A DNA stretch of 47,449 nucleotides, from contig CAIPMW010000095.1 in the NCBI GenBank assembly GCA_903866255.1, positions 1 through 47,449 on the forward strand, written 5' to 3'. This DNA is from an uncultured Chlorobiaceae bacterium. Lineage in GTDB: Bacteria; Bacteroidota; Chlorobiia; Chlorobiales; Chlorobiaceae. The notes below the pieces were generated by a model. The model saw only the letters and a list, made by a program, of their open reading frames with translations. It ran no database searches and had not been told where the DNA came from. Positions 9,096 to 19,656 of the stretch are shown one piece after another (position 1 is the first letter of the stretch; each line of letters opens with the position of its first letter). The position numbers were made by a program, and so were the translations under genes.

Positions 9096-10643
9096 TTAAA
9101 CAGGATTTACCGATGACCGGGTGATATTTTTTTCCTTTTGCTGGAGTGTTGCCACCGTAGTCAAACAGGTTATGACCAGTGCCTCATGAGGGGCGAGATT
9201 CACCTTCATGACCTTTTCTCTGTAACGGACGCTTGTTTTGTGTTGGTTTTCAGTGCTGAGTATACTGAGTTTCTTGATGTTATCATGTTCCAGCGAAGGG
9301 TGCTGAAATTCAAGGGCTATGCCAGTTCCGCTGAAATTGGCCAGGATATAGGCATTTTCCTTGGCTGTAAAGCGGTGAAATCCCAGACAGTGGGAGTTGT
9401 TTGGCGCATTCAGGTTGAGCCATTCTATTCGGCCTTCCTGAAATACCTCCCTCTCTTGCAGTAAAAAAAGTTTTTTATAGAGATCTCCAAGCATTGCGTT
9501 CCTGGGTTCAATAGCTTGCCTGAGAAGTTGTACCGGAATTTTTTTTCTGAAGCCATCCATCTGATCCTGATGGATAAGGTGCATTCCGGGAGATGTCATC
9601 AGCACCAGCGCAGCCGCATTGTTGTTCAGTCCAATTTTTTCAGCAGCTCTGGGCTCATCATGGTTTTCAAGAAACCGGCAGAGATGTTTCTGGTAATCCC
9701 AATTGCCAAGCAGGTGACCTGTCAGTTGTTCAACATTGACCGCCCCATTGCTGAGGTAGTCATAAAAGGGTTTGTCGTAGGTAAAGTCAAACCCCTGTTG
9801 CTGAAGTTCCCACTCCTTGTTCCAGTAAGATTCTGCCAGGAAGAGAAAGTTGGGGTGGCGGGACTTGACTGCGGCGATGGCATTTCCCCAGAACTCCTCT
9901 TCCATCAAGCCCCCAAGGTTGCTCCATGTGGTATTGAAAACACTTTTCAGAACCAGCATGGCGACATCGCACCTGACCGCATCACACAGTGAAGCTATCT
10001 TGAAAAGATTTTCAGTCATCATCTTGTGCGTCTCTTTCCGGGCGTAGTTGAGCTGCAGCGTGTCGGTCCAGGGAGCAAAATAGGGGTCTTTTCCGTAGGC
10101 CAAATATCTCCCCTTCATATACTCATAGCTGGCACCCGGCTCCTGGCACTGCTCTTCGTTACAAACTGGAATAAAATATTCAGGGTGCTCAGGAAGGAAT
10201 GCATTGTCGAGAGCAAGATGGTTGGGCACAAAGTCAAGCATAAGTTTGATTCCGCTCGACTGAAGTTTTTCACGGAATGTGAGCAGCTCGGTCTCTCCTC
10301 CCAGCGCTTCATTGACGGTATATGATGGAATGGAGTAGGGAGAAGATGCTATGTCTTCTGGAGTCACCGTTTGAATATGTTGCAGGAAAGATGCCCTGAG
10401 GCCCTGGTGAGCAGTTGCAATTGCTTTGCTGTACAGGCTTGGTTTCCACACACCCATCAGCCAGATAATATCAAATCCACAGCTTGAGAAGAAGGCAAAC
10501 TCCTCATCCGGGATGTTGCCGAGGGTGACGGAGCGGTTATGCTCTATACTCAGTTTCTGCAGCCAGATCCTGGTGTTGATTTCGTACACAAGTGGGAACA
10601 TGGAATCAGGGGTCTTCAGTTTCAAGGCAAAAATTTGAGGCAT
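9096..10643 (-). CDS. alpha-amylase family (GH13) glycoside hydrolase or transferase
   Basis: A 515-aa protein with the four GH13 catalytic-barrel regions: DFVPNH (region I), VRCDVAM with the nucleophile Asp (II), FLAESYW with the acid/base Glu (III), and ENHDEPRA with the transition-state Asp (IV). No signal peptide is seen, so it should act in the cytoplasm on alpha-glucans such as glycogen or maltodextrins. Substrate and whether it hydrolyses or transfers cannot be read from motifs; the barrel sequence is divergent from classical amylases. It heads a possible minus-strand operon with yjbQ and perhaps dxs. The gap to the divergent helicase gene is 195 bases and must hold both promoters. Confidence 0.85.
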   Translation of the reverse strand: MPQIFALKLKTPDSMFPLVYEINTRIWLQKLSIEHNRSVTLGNIPDEEFAFFSSCGFDIIWLMGVWKPSLYSKAIATAHQGLRASFLQHIQTVTPEDIASSPYSIPSYTVNEALGGETELLTFREKLQSSGIKLMLDFVPNHLALDNAFLPEHPEYFIPVCNEEQCQEPGASYEYMKGRYLAYGKDPYFAPWTDTLQLNYARKETHKMMTENLFKIASLCDAVRCDVAMLVLKSVFNTTWSNLGGLMEEEFWGNAIAAVKSRHPNFLFLAESYWNKEWELQQQGFDFTYDKPFYDYLSNGAVNVEQLTGHLLGNWDYQKHLCRFLENHDEPRAAEKIGLNNNAAALVLMTSPGMHLIHQDQMDGFRKKIPVQLLRQAIEPRNAMLGDLYKKLFLLQEREVFQEGRIEWLNLNAPNNSHCLGFHRFTAKENAYILANFSGTGIALEFQHPSLEHDNIKKLSILSTENQHKTSVRYREKVMKVNLAPHEALVITCLTTVATLQQKEKNITRSSVNPV

Positions 10644-10838
10644 AATATACTAACTCTGGAAGCCAAATGTGAGCGGAAGGGAGACGAAAAAGACAATGTT
10701 GTATCTGATAGTGATTTGTTCGGGAGTTATTTGTAAAAAGGGTAAAGTTATACGAAATTCAGGGGAAGAATTTTGCGCTATCTGGTCGAGTCGGAAGAGC
10801 AGGGGAGCGTTCTAACTGTAAACAGGTAGCCAGAAGTA

Positions 10839-13058
10839 TTGACTGATTTTTTGAACGACCTTAATAACGTACAACGAAGTGCAGTGGTTGCCACCTCCGG
10901 TCCAGTTATGGTGCTTGCTGGCGCTGGTTCCGGCAAGACAAGGGTGATTACCTACCGTATAGCGTATCTTATTAATAATGAGGGTGTTGCTGCAAATAAC
11001 ATTCTTGCCCTCACCTTTACCAACAAGGCGGCTGGCGAGATGCGTCACCGGGTTGATACGCTGCTGCATCGTGGCAGTTCACGTGGTTTGTGGATAGGGA
11101 CGTTTCACTCAATTTTTGCTCGTCTTCTGCGTAATTATATCAATCTTATCGGTTACGATCGGAACTTTTCAATTTTTGATACTGACGACAGTAAAAGTCT
11201 CATCCGGCAATCCATGACTGAACTGAACATCTCCGTTGAGTCGGTGCCGGTCAATACGGTGCAGGGGCTGATCAGCAGGGCTAAAAACAGCTTCATCTTG
11301 CCCGCAGAGTTTCATCGTAATGCAAGTGACTATAACCAGCAGAAGGCCTCACAAATCTATGAATTGTATGCCAGGAAGCTGAAAGAGAACAACGCCCTTG
11401 ATTTTGATGATCTGCTCATCAAGCCCCTTGAGCTTTTCAATGCGCATCCGGATGTGTTGCATGAGTTGCAGGAGGCTTTCCGCTATATCATGATTGATGA
11501 GTATCAGGATACCAACCGGGCTCAATACCTTGTTGCCAAAATGCTTGGAGCCAGGCATCGTAATATTTTTGTCGTGGGTGATGATGCCCAGTCCATCTAC
11601 TCCTGGCGTGGCGCTGATATCTCCAACATTCTCAACTTCCAGGATGACTATAATGAGGCATTGACCTTCAAACTGGTTGAAAATTATCGAAGTACGGGAA
11701 ATATTCTGAAGGCGGCAAACAGTGTGATTGGCCGCAACCTCCGGCAGATTAAAAAAGAGCTGATTTCACATCGTGACGATGGGGAACCGTTGACGTTGAT
11801 TGAAGCATATAATGAGCGCAATGAGGCAGAACGGGTTGGCGAGCAGATACGCATCCTGCGTCAGAAGCAGGGTTACGAGTTCAGAAGCTTCGCAATATTT
11901 TACCGTACCAATGCACAGTCGCGTGTGGTTGAGGATGTAATGCGCCAGAACAAGATTCCGTACAGATTGTTTGGAAGCGTCTCATTCTATAAACGCAAGG
12001 AGATCAAGGATGCTGTTGCTTATCTGCGGTTTATTCTCAATGAGCGTGACAGCGAATCGCTGCTGAGAATTATCAATTTCCCGCCCCGCAAAATCGGCGA
12101 TGTCAGTATCAGCAAGCTTAAGGAGCTTGCCGAAGAACGCGGGATCACGTTGTATGACGCTATCAGGCGCTCTGAAGAGGTGGGATTTCCGGCACGACTG
12201 GTTAATGCCCTCAGCTCTTTCAGTGCAGTCATTGAAGCACTCAAGTTTCTCGCGGTGAACGGGACGGTCTTCGAAGTGTTGACTGAGTTATTTACCCTGA
12301 CCTCTATTCCATTACTGCTTCAGGCGGAAAATACACAGGAATCGCTGGCGCGTCACGAAAATCTTCAGGAGCTGCTCTCCATGGCGAGGGATTTTTCTGA
12401 CCATAACCCTGATGCTGGTTCACTTGGCGATTTTCTGGAGAATATCTCCCTTGCTTCCGACTATGAAGAGACACAGGATTCGGATAATTATGTTTCATTG
12501 ATGACGGTGCATGCGGCCAAGGGGCTTGAGTTTCCTGTGGTCTTTATTACCGGTCTTGAGGAGCGGTTATTTCCACTGCACTGCTATGAGCCTGAAGAGC
12601 TTGAGGAAGAGCGCAGGCTTTTTTATGTGGCAATGACGAGGGCGCAGGAGAAAATTTTTCTCTCATGGGCGCAGAGCCGATATCAGTATGGGCAGTTACA
12701 TTACTCGTTGCCATCAATGTTTATCAGTGAAATTGACTCTTCAATAGTTCAGACAGAGGGTGGACAACAATTGTCAGCTCGTCTGTTGAAGGATAAGCCC
12801 TCTCCAGGAACAGCATCTGTGTCGAGAGGGTACCAGCAAAAACCGGCAACGCCATCAGGAGGAGGATCCGCGTTGAATCCACAACCACCCCGCCCAGAAC
12901 TTCGTGAAGGTGTGATGGTACATCATGCTCTTTTTGGCCCGGGTGTTGTGCTTGATGTTCAGGGAAGCGGGGCAAAACAGAAAGTCCGGATCACATTTCG
13001 CCGTTCAGGGGAGAAGACTCTGATGGTACAGTATGCTAATCTGAAAATTCAGCAGTAA
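10839..13058 (+). CDS. pcrA: ATP-dependent DNA helicase PcrA/UvrD
   Basis: A 739-aa superfamily 1A helicase. All motifs are present: GAGSGKT (Walker A), FTNKAAGEM (Ia), DEYQDTN (II), GDDAQSIYSWRGA (III), ENYRST (IV), MTVHAAKGLEF (V) and FYVAMTRA (VI). The C-terminal 50 residues form the small Tudor-like domain typical of PcrA (HHALFGPGVV), which in other bacteria contacts RNA polymerase. It unwinds DNA 3' to 5' in repair and transcription-coupled processes. The only sensible start is a TTG at 10839, which gives the standard FLNDLNNVQ N-terminus. The stop overlaps the start of the following gene (TAATG), indicating translational coupling. Confidence 0.95.
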   Translation: MTDFLNDLNNVQRSAVVATSGPVMVLAGAGSGKTRVITYRIAYLINNEGVAANNILALTFTNKAAGEMRHRVDTLLHRGSSRGLWIGTFHSIFARLLRNYINLIGYDRNFSIFDTDDSKSLIRQSMTELNISVESVPVNTVQGLISRAKNSFILPAEFHRNASDYNQQKASQIYELYARKLKENNALDFDDLLIKPLELFNAHPDVLHELQEAFRYIMIDEYQDTNRAQYLVAKMLGARHRNIFVVGDDAQSIYSWRGADISNILNFQDDYNEALTFKLVENYRSTGNILKAANSVIGRNLRQIKKELISHRDDGEPLTLIEAYNERNEAERVGEQIRILRQKQGYEFRSFAIFYRTNAQSRVVEDVMRQNKIPYRLFGSVSFYKRKEIKDAVAYLRFILNERDSESLLRIINFPPRKIGDVSISKLKELAEERGITLYDAIRRSEEVGFPARLVNALSSFSAVIEALKFLAVNGTVFEVLTELFTLTSIPLLLQAENTQESLARHENLQELLSMARDFSDHNPDAGSLGDFLENISLASDYEETQDSDNYVSLMTVHAAKGLEFPVVFITGLEERLFPLHCYEPEELEEERRLFYVAMTRAQEKIFLSWAQSRYQYGQLHYSLPSMFISEIDSSIVQTEGGQQLSARLLKDKPSPGTASVSRGYQQKPATPSGGGSALNPQPPRPELREGVMVHHALFGPGVVLDVQGSGAKQKVRITFRRSGEKTLMVQYANLKIQQ

Positions 13059-14089
13059 TGAAAATCCTTTATGGTGTTCAGGGAACGGGGAATGGCCATA
13101 TCAGCCGCAGTCGTGAGCTTGTCAGAAAGCTCAAGACGGACGGCCATGATGTCGAGGTCATTATCAGCGGCAGAAAGGAGGATGAGCTGAAAGAGATAGA
13201 GATATTTGCGCCCTTCCGGGTGCTGAAAGGCCTGACGTTGATCACCCACAAGGGAAAGCTGGATTATCTCAACACGATGGTTCATCTGGATCTGGTAAGT
13301 CTTATGGCGGATATTGTCCTGCTTGATACGACTGGCACTGATTTGATTATTACCGATTTTGAGCCGATTACCTCCATGACTGCGAAACTGAAGAATATTC
13401 CTTCCATGGGGTTTGGTCATCAGTATGCGTTTCAATACGATATTCCTGTTGCCGAGGGAACAGTCTTTGAAAAATATGCCCTTATGAATTTTGCTCCGGC
13501 CCGGTATAATGCCGGCCTGCACTGGAACCATTTTAATCAGCCGATTTTTCCGCCAGTTATTCCAGAGAGTCTCTATACTCGAAAAGCGTTGACGGTCATT
13601 ACCGGGAAGGTGCTGGTCTATCTTCCGTTTGAGGAGTTGGAGGATATCGCCCTTTTTCTCTCCCCGTTTACAGGATATGAGTTTTTTATCTACGGCAAGG
13701 TGCAGGAGTGCTGTGATGAGGGGCATCTGCATTACAGGAGCTACTCACGAGAAGGTTTTCTTGCTGATCTTATGGAAAGTGCCGGTGTGGTGTGCAATGC
13801 AGGATTTGAACTTCCAGGCGAGGCGCTTCATCTTGGAAAAAAGCTTCTGCTTCGACCTCTTGATGGGCAGATTGAGCAACAATCCAATGCGCTTGGCATG
13901 GTAGAACTTGGGTATGGCATGGCGATGGATAGCCTTGACGGCGCTGTACTTGCCGACTGGCTGCAAAAAACCGGGCGGGAGCCGTTGCGTTATTCGCGAT
14001 CTGTGGACTACATTGCGGAATGGATAGGTTGTGGTCACTGGGAGGAGCTTCCGAAATATTCTGCTGCCGCTTGGGCAGAGCAGTCTTGA
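13058..14089 (+). CDS. MJ1255/VC2487-family glycosyltransferase-like protein
   Basis: A 343-aa protein with a GT-B type N-terminus (ILYGVQGTGNGHISRS, a glycine-rich loop as in MurG and UDP-glycosyltransferases) and a C-terminal half containing VCNAGFELPGEAL, the equivalent of the nucleotide-sugar binding block, followed by a QIEQQSNA segment. These are features of the MJ1255/VC2487 uncharacterised glycosyltransferase family. No membrane segments are seen. Donor and acceptor are unknown. The ATG overlaps the pcrA stop by one base, so expression is tied to the helicase; no functional link between them is evident. Confidence 0.8.
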   Translation: MKILYGVQGTGNGHISRSRELVRKLKTDGHDVEVIISGRKEDELKEIEIFAPFRVLKGLTLITHKGKLDYLNTMVHLDLVSLMADIVLLDTTGTDLIITDFEPITSMTAKLKNIPSMGFGHQYAFQYDIPVAEGTVFEKYALMNFAPARYNAGLHWNHFNQPIFPPVIPESLYTRKALTVITGKVLVYLPFEELEDIALFLSPFTGYEFFIYGKVQECCDEGHLHYRSYSREGFLADLMESAGVVCNAGFELPGEALHLGKKLLLRPLDGQIEQQSNALGMVELGYGMAMDSLDGAVLADWLQKTGREPLRYSRSVDYIAEWIGCGHWEELPKYSAAAWAEQS

Positions 14090-14100
14090 CCGTTGTTGCC

Positions 14101-14679
14101 ATGCGTTTCAGGGAGCTTGTAACACAATGCCGGAGTTACCGGAGATTTGATGGTACCCATGCGGTGACGGAGGAGGTTGTTCGTGAGTTGGTTGAGCTTG
14201 CCTGTTATGTTCCTTCGGCCAAAAACCTCCAGCCACTGCGTTATCTTGCTGTTTGTGAGTCGTCTCAAGTTGCAGCAATTTATCCATGTCTCTCGTGGGC
14301 TGGCTATTTTGAAGACTGGTCAGGTCCGGAAGAGGGGGAGCGTCCACAGGCCTGCATTGTCATGCTTGGTGATTTGGGGATAAGCGACGATTTTGCCTGT
14401 GACAGTGGTATTGCCGCACAGACGATTCTTCTCGGCGCGACAGCTTTTAGCCTTGGCGGGTGCATTCTTGGTGCGATTGATCGAAAAAAAATAAGAGAAT
14501 TGCTCAGGATTCCTGCGGCTTATTCCATTCTTATGGTCATTGCACTTGGAAAACCAGCCGAAACTGTTGTCATTGATCAGATGGATGATCAAGATTCGGT
14601 CCGTTACTTCAGGGATGTGAATGGTATTCACCATGTGCCCAAAAGAGTGGTTGACGATGTTCTTCTGAAGTTTTATTAA
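14101..14679 (+). CDS. nitroreductase family flavoprotein
   Basis: A 192-aa protein of the FMN-dependent nitroreductase superfamily. The N-terminal CRSYRRFD motif (FMN phosphate contact), the PSAKNLQPLRYLAV block and the GIAAQTILLGATAFSLGGC helix with a following glycine-rich segment are all present. Such enzymes reduce nitro compounds, quinones or flavins with NAD(P)H; the physiological substrate is unknown. I chose the ATG at 14101, which gives the standard length; an upstream ATG at 14020 lies inside the preceding glycosyltransferase gene and adds residues unlike the family. The gene follows the glycosyltransferase by 11 bases and probably shares its transcript. Confidence 0.85.
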   Translation: MRFRELVTQCRSYRRFDGTHAVTEEVVRELVELACYVPSAKNLQPLRYLAVCESSQVAAIYPCLSWAGYFEDWSGPEEGERPQACIVMLGDLGISDDFACDSGIAAQTILLGATAFSLGGCILGAIDRKKIRELLRIPAAYSILMVIALGKPAETVVIDQMDDQDSVRYFRDVNGIHHVPKRVVDDVLLKFY

Positions 14680-14789
14680 TTGTCCTTCTTCAAGGCAGGG
14701 GAAAAATGGTACCTTACAAAACGGTTGTTTTTTCTCCTGAAGAGGGATTGCCTTTTGGGATTTTTGAGCTTTAACAAGGGGAATTTTAT

Positions 14790-16091
14790 ATGTTGTCAAG
14801 AGAGTTGACGGAAAACCAGTCGCAGACAAGAGTTATCATTTATTCGGGAAAAGGTGGGACTGGAAAAACCACCATTTCATCATCAACGGCAGTTGCGCTT
14901 GCACGGCAGGGCAAGAGGGTGCTCATTATGTCCTCCGATCCAGCCCATTCTCTTTCGGATGTCTTCGATACTCGCATCAGTCGCAACGATCCGCAGAAGA
15001 TTGAAGAGAATCTTTACGGGTTGGAGGTCGATACGGTCTATGAATTGAAGAAAAACATGTCCGGGTTCCAGAAGTTTGTCTCTACCTCTTACAAAAACAA
15101 GGGTATTGACAGTGGTATGGCCTCCGAACTCACCACCCAGCCGGGGCTTGATGAGATCTTCGCCCTGAGTCGTCTGCTTGATGAGTCGCAGTCCGGTAAA
15201 TGGGATGCCGTTGTTCTTGATACCTCTCCTACCGGCAATACGCTGCGTCTGCTTGCCTATCCCGAAATCATTATTGGCGGTAATATGGGAAAGCAGTTTT
15301 TTAAACTCTATAAAAACATGTCGTCGCTGGCTCGTCCGCTTAGTGGCAAGTCAATTCCTGACGATGACTTTTTTAACGAGGTTAATGTTCTTCTGAAGCA
15401 GATGGAGGATATCAACAAATTTATTCTCAGTCCTGAGGTAACCTTCCGGCTGGTGCTGAATCCTGAAAAACTTTCCATTCTTGAGACCAAGAGGGCTTAT
15501 ACTTTTGTGCATCTTTACGGTATTAATATTGATGGTATTGTCATCAACAAGATTCTTCCTGCATCCAAAACCGTCGGTGAATATTTTGAGTTCTGGGCCG
15601 ATCTGCACAGCAAATATCTGCTTGAGATTGACCAGTCCTTTTATCCGACGCCTGTTTTTCGATGTCAATTGCAGAGAACCGAGCCGATAGGAACCGATGC
15701 GCTGCATGAGGTCAGTAAACTGGTTTTCGGAGATCAGGTGCCCGACAAGACCTTCTATACCGGCAAAAATTTCTGGATTGAGAGCAAGAAAAATGAGGCC
15801 ACTGATGATCATCGTGAGGTGCTCTGTATCAAAATACCATTCCTCAAGGATGCTGAAGAGGTGACAGTTGATCGAATGGGCACTGATATTGTCGTTGTCG
15901 TAGATAGAGCCCAGAGGATCATTACCCTTCCAAGGGCTCTCTACAGTCTTGAAATGGAAAAGTTTATCCGTGAGGATAATCTTCTTCGAGTAGTGTTCAA
16001 GGAGATTGTTGTCGAAAAAGAGGAGGTTGAGCTGAGTGTCAATAAAAATATGCTTGAGAAGCTGCGTTCCATGCGACGAATAAAAGTGTAA
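14790..16091 (+). CDS. ArsA/Get3-family ATPase with alpha-crystallin-like C-terminus (Get3d-like)
   Basis: A 433-aa deviant-Walker ATPase. The P-loop GKGGTGKT lies at residues 20-27, SSDPAHSLSDVF (switch I) at about 50 and LDTSPTGNTLRLL (switch II) at about 150. Residues about 345-410 form a beta-rich segment (CIKIPFLKDAEEV, VDRAQRIITLPRAL) resembling the alpha-crystallin/HSP20-like domain of Get3d, a Get3 paralogue found in photosynthetic bacteria and plastids. The CxxC zinc motif of eukaryotic Get3 is not seen. Get3 proteins bind hydrophobic helices; the client of the bacterial form is unknown, and an arsenite-pump role is unlikely as no arsB or arsenical cluster is nearby. A clear ribosome site (AGGGGA) lies 7 bases before the ATG. 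Confidence 0.85.
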   Translation: MLSRELTENQSQTRVIIYSGKGGTGKTTISSSTAVALARQGKRVLIMSSDPAHSLSDVFDTRISRNDPQKIEENLYGLEVDTVYELKKNMSGFQKFVSTSYKNKGIDSGMASELTTQPGLDEIFALSRLLDESQSGKWDAVVLDTSPTGNTLRLLAYPEIIIGGNMGKQFFKLYKNMSSLARPLSGKSIPDDDFFNEVNVLLKQMEDINKFILSPEVTFRLVLNPEKLSILETKRAYTFVHLYGINIDGIVINKILPASKTVGEYFEFWADLHSKYLLEIDQSFYPTPVFRCQLQRTEPIGTDALHEVSKLVFGDQVPDKTFYTGKNFWIESKKNEATDDHREVLCIKIPFLKDAEEVTVDRMGTDIVVVVDRAQRIITLPRALYSLEMEKFIREDNLLRVVFKEIVVEKEEVELSVNKNMLEKLRSMRRIKV

Positions 16092-16230
16092 TATGTGTAT
16101 TTATTGTCAGAAGGCACAAAAAATCGGGGTAAACAGTTTAGGTTTTCAAGGGAATCTTGTATCTTCACTGTTTCAAATATCGAGTTAAAGAGGATTTATC
16201 CCAATCTTTGTTAAAGAATCAGCTTATATC

Positions 16231-17127
16231 ATGTCCGAGAAAGCGCACTATGGTTTGTTGAAAGGGAAGAAAGGAGTTGTTTTCGGCCCGCTTGATGAGA
16301 GCAGTATCGGCTGGCAGATTGCGCTTCATGCCTACAGGGAAGGTGCCGAGATTGCCATCTCCAATGTCGCGGCAGCCTTGCGTTTTGGCAACATCGAAGA
16401 GCTTTCGGTACAGTGTGGTAACGCTCCTATGATTATGTGCGACGCATCGAAAAACGAGGATGTCGATAACTGTTTCAAGGAGTTGAAGGAAAAAATAGGA
16501 CCAGTCGACTTTATAGTGCATTCTATCGGAATGTCGCAGAACATTCGCAAGCAGATGCCCTATGAAGATCTCAATTATGAATGGTTTATGAGAACTCTTG
16601 ATGTGTCGGCATTGTCGCTGCATCGCCTGGTCTCTTATGCCCTGAAAAATGAGGTGATCAATCATGGGGGCAGCATTCTCTCTCTCTCCTACATAGCTTC
16701 ACAGAGAAATTATTGGACATACTCCGATATGGGAGATGCAAAGTCTCTGCTCGAATCTATTGTTCGCAGTTATGGCCCAAGGCTTGCAAAGTTTGGGATA
16801 CGAATCAACACAATATCACAAAGTCCGACCTACACCAAAGCTGGCAGTGGTATTCCCGGGTTTGAAAAGATGTATGAGTACAGTGACCTCATGTCTCCTC
16901 TGGGAAATGCCTCTGCTGAGGAGTGTGCCGAGTACTCCATGACCATTCTCAGTGACCTTTCCCGCAAGGTGACCATGCAGAACCTGTTCCATGACGGTGG
17001 TTACAGCTCCATGGGGGCGACCATTCCCATGATCAAGCTTGCTCATGAAGTGCTCAATGACAAGGAACTTGCCGACCGTGTTGGTCTTGATGAGTATACA
17101 CCTTCACGTCAAGCTCCTGCGGAGTAA
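16231..17127 (+). CDS. fabI: enoyl-[acyl-carrier-protein] reductase (NADH)
   Basis: A 298-aa divergent short-chain dehydrogenase of the FabI type. The N-terminal cofactor loop GPLDESSIGWQIA matches the FabI variant GxxxxxSIAxGIA rather than the classical TGxxxGIG of FabG. The catalytic pair is Tyr164 and Lys171 (YSDMGDAK, Tyr-x6-Lys), with a second Tyr161 just upstream. It reduces trans-2-enoyl-ACP in the last step of fatty-acid elongation. It is about 35 residues longer than typical FabI, mainly at the C-terminus. It stands alone, with a 139-base gap upstream and no terminator visible downstream. Confidence 0.9.
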   Translation: MSEKAHYGLLKGKKGVVFGPLDESSIGWQIALHAYREGAEIAISNVAAALRFGNIEELSVQCGNAPMIMCDASKNEDVDNCFKELKEKIGPVDFIVHSIGMSQNIRKQMPYEDLNYEWFMRTLDVSALSLHRLVSYALKNEVINHGGSILSLSYIASQRNYWTYSDMGDAKSLLESIVRSYGPRLAKFGIRINTISQSPTYTKAGSGIPGFEKMYEYSDLMSPLGNASAEECAEYSMTILSDLSRKVTMQNLFHDGGYSSMGATIPMIKLAHEVLNDKELADRVGLDEYTPSRQAPAE

Positions 17128-17186
17128 CTCAAAGGTCTTTTTGCTGGTTTGGAGAGTAACGGTATTTGATATGCCTTGATACTGTT

Positions 17187-17209
17187 GCTTCGATGATATA
17201 TCGAAAGCT
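17187..17209. promoter_or_regulatory. inverted repeat upstream of icd
   Basis: TTCGAT (17189-17194) and ATCGAA (17200-17205) are perfect arms around a 5-base spacer, with GC-containing flanks extending the dyad imperfectly. It lies about 140 bases before the icd start in a 214-base non-coding gap. It could be an operator for icd, but one copy alone is weak evidence. Confidence 0.2.
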
Positions 17210-17320
17210 TTTCATTATATGTATATCTGTTTTCACCCTGGTTGTGGCTTCATGATCAGGTGTGATCTCTTCGGGCTCTCTTGCAGGAGTATCTTTTACT
17301 TTGTTTAATGATTTTATTAA

Positions 17321-19567
<2,247 letters not shown>

Positions 19568-19596
19568 CGAACGCTTTTTGGCCAGAAAGAAAACAC

Positions 19597-19634
19597 GCAA
19601 AAGCCCGGGCATGGTTCCGGGCTTTTGCTTTTTT
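19597..19634 (+). terminator. Rho-independent terminator of icd
   Basis: A perfect 12-bp stem (GCAAAAGCCCGG with CCGGGCTTTTGC) encloses an 8-base loop and is followed by six T. It starts 30 bases after the icd stop. An A-rich stretch on the left side means it may also stop transcription of the convergent gene ending at 19657. Confidence 0.93.
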
Positions 19635-19656
19635 GGTAATCATCTGATTTGTCTCC

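Noticed and set aside
14020-14100. Upstream start for the nitroreductase gene
   Set aside because: It would begin inside the glycosyltransferase gene and add 27 residues not expected in the family; the ATG at 14101 fits better.
16093-16188. 31-codon frame with a CIYC motif between the Get3d-like gene and fabI
   Set aside because: No ribosome site and no recognisable similarity; a CxxC in so short a frame is likely chance. Conservation in relatives would revive it.
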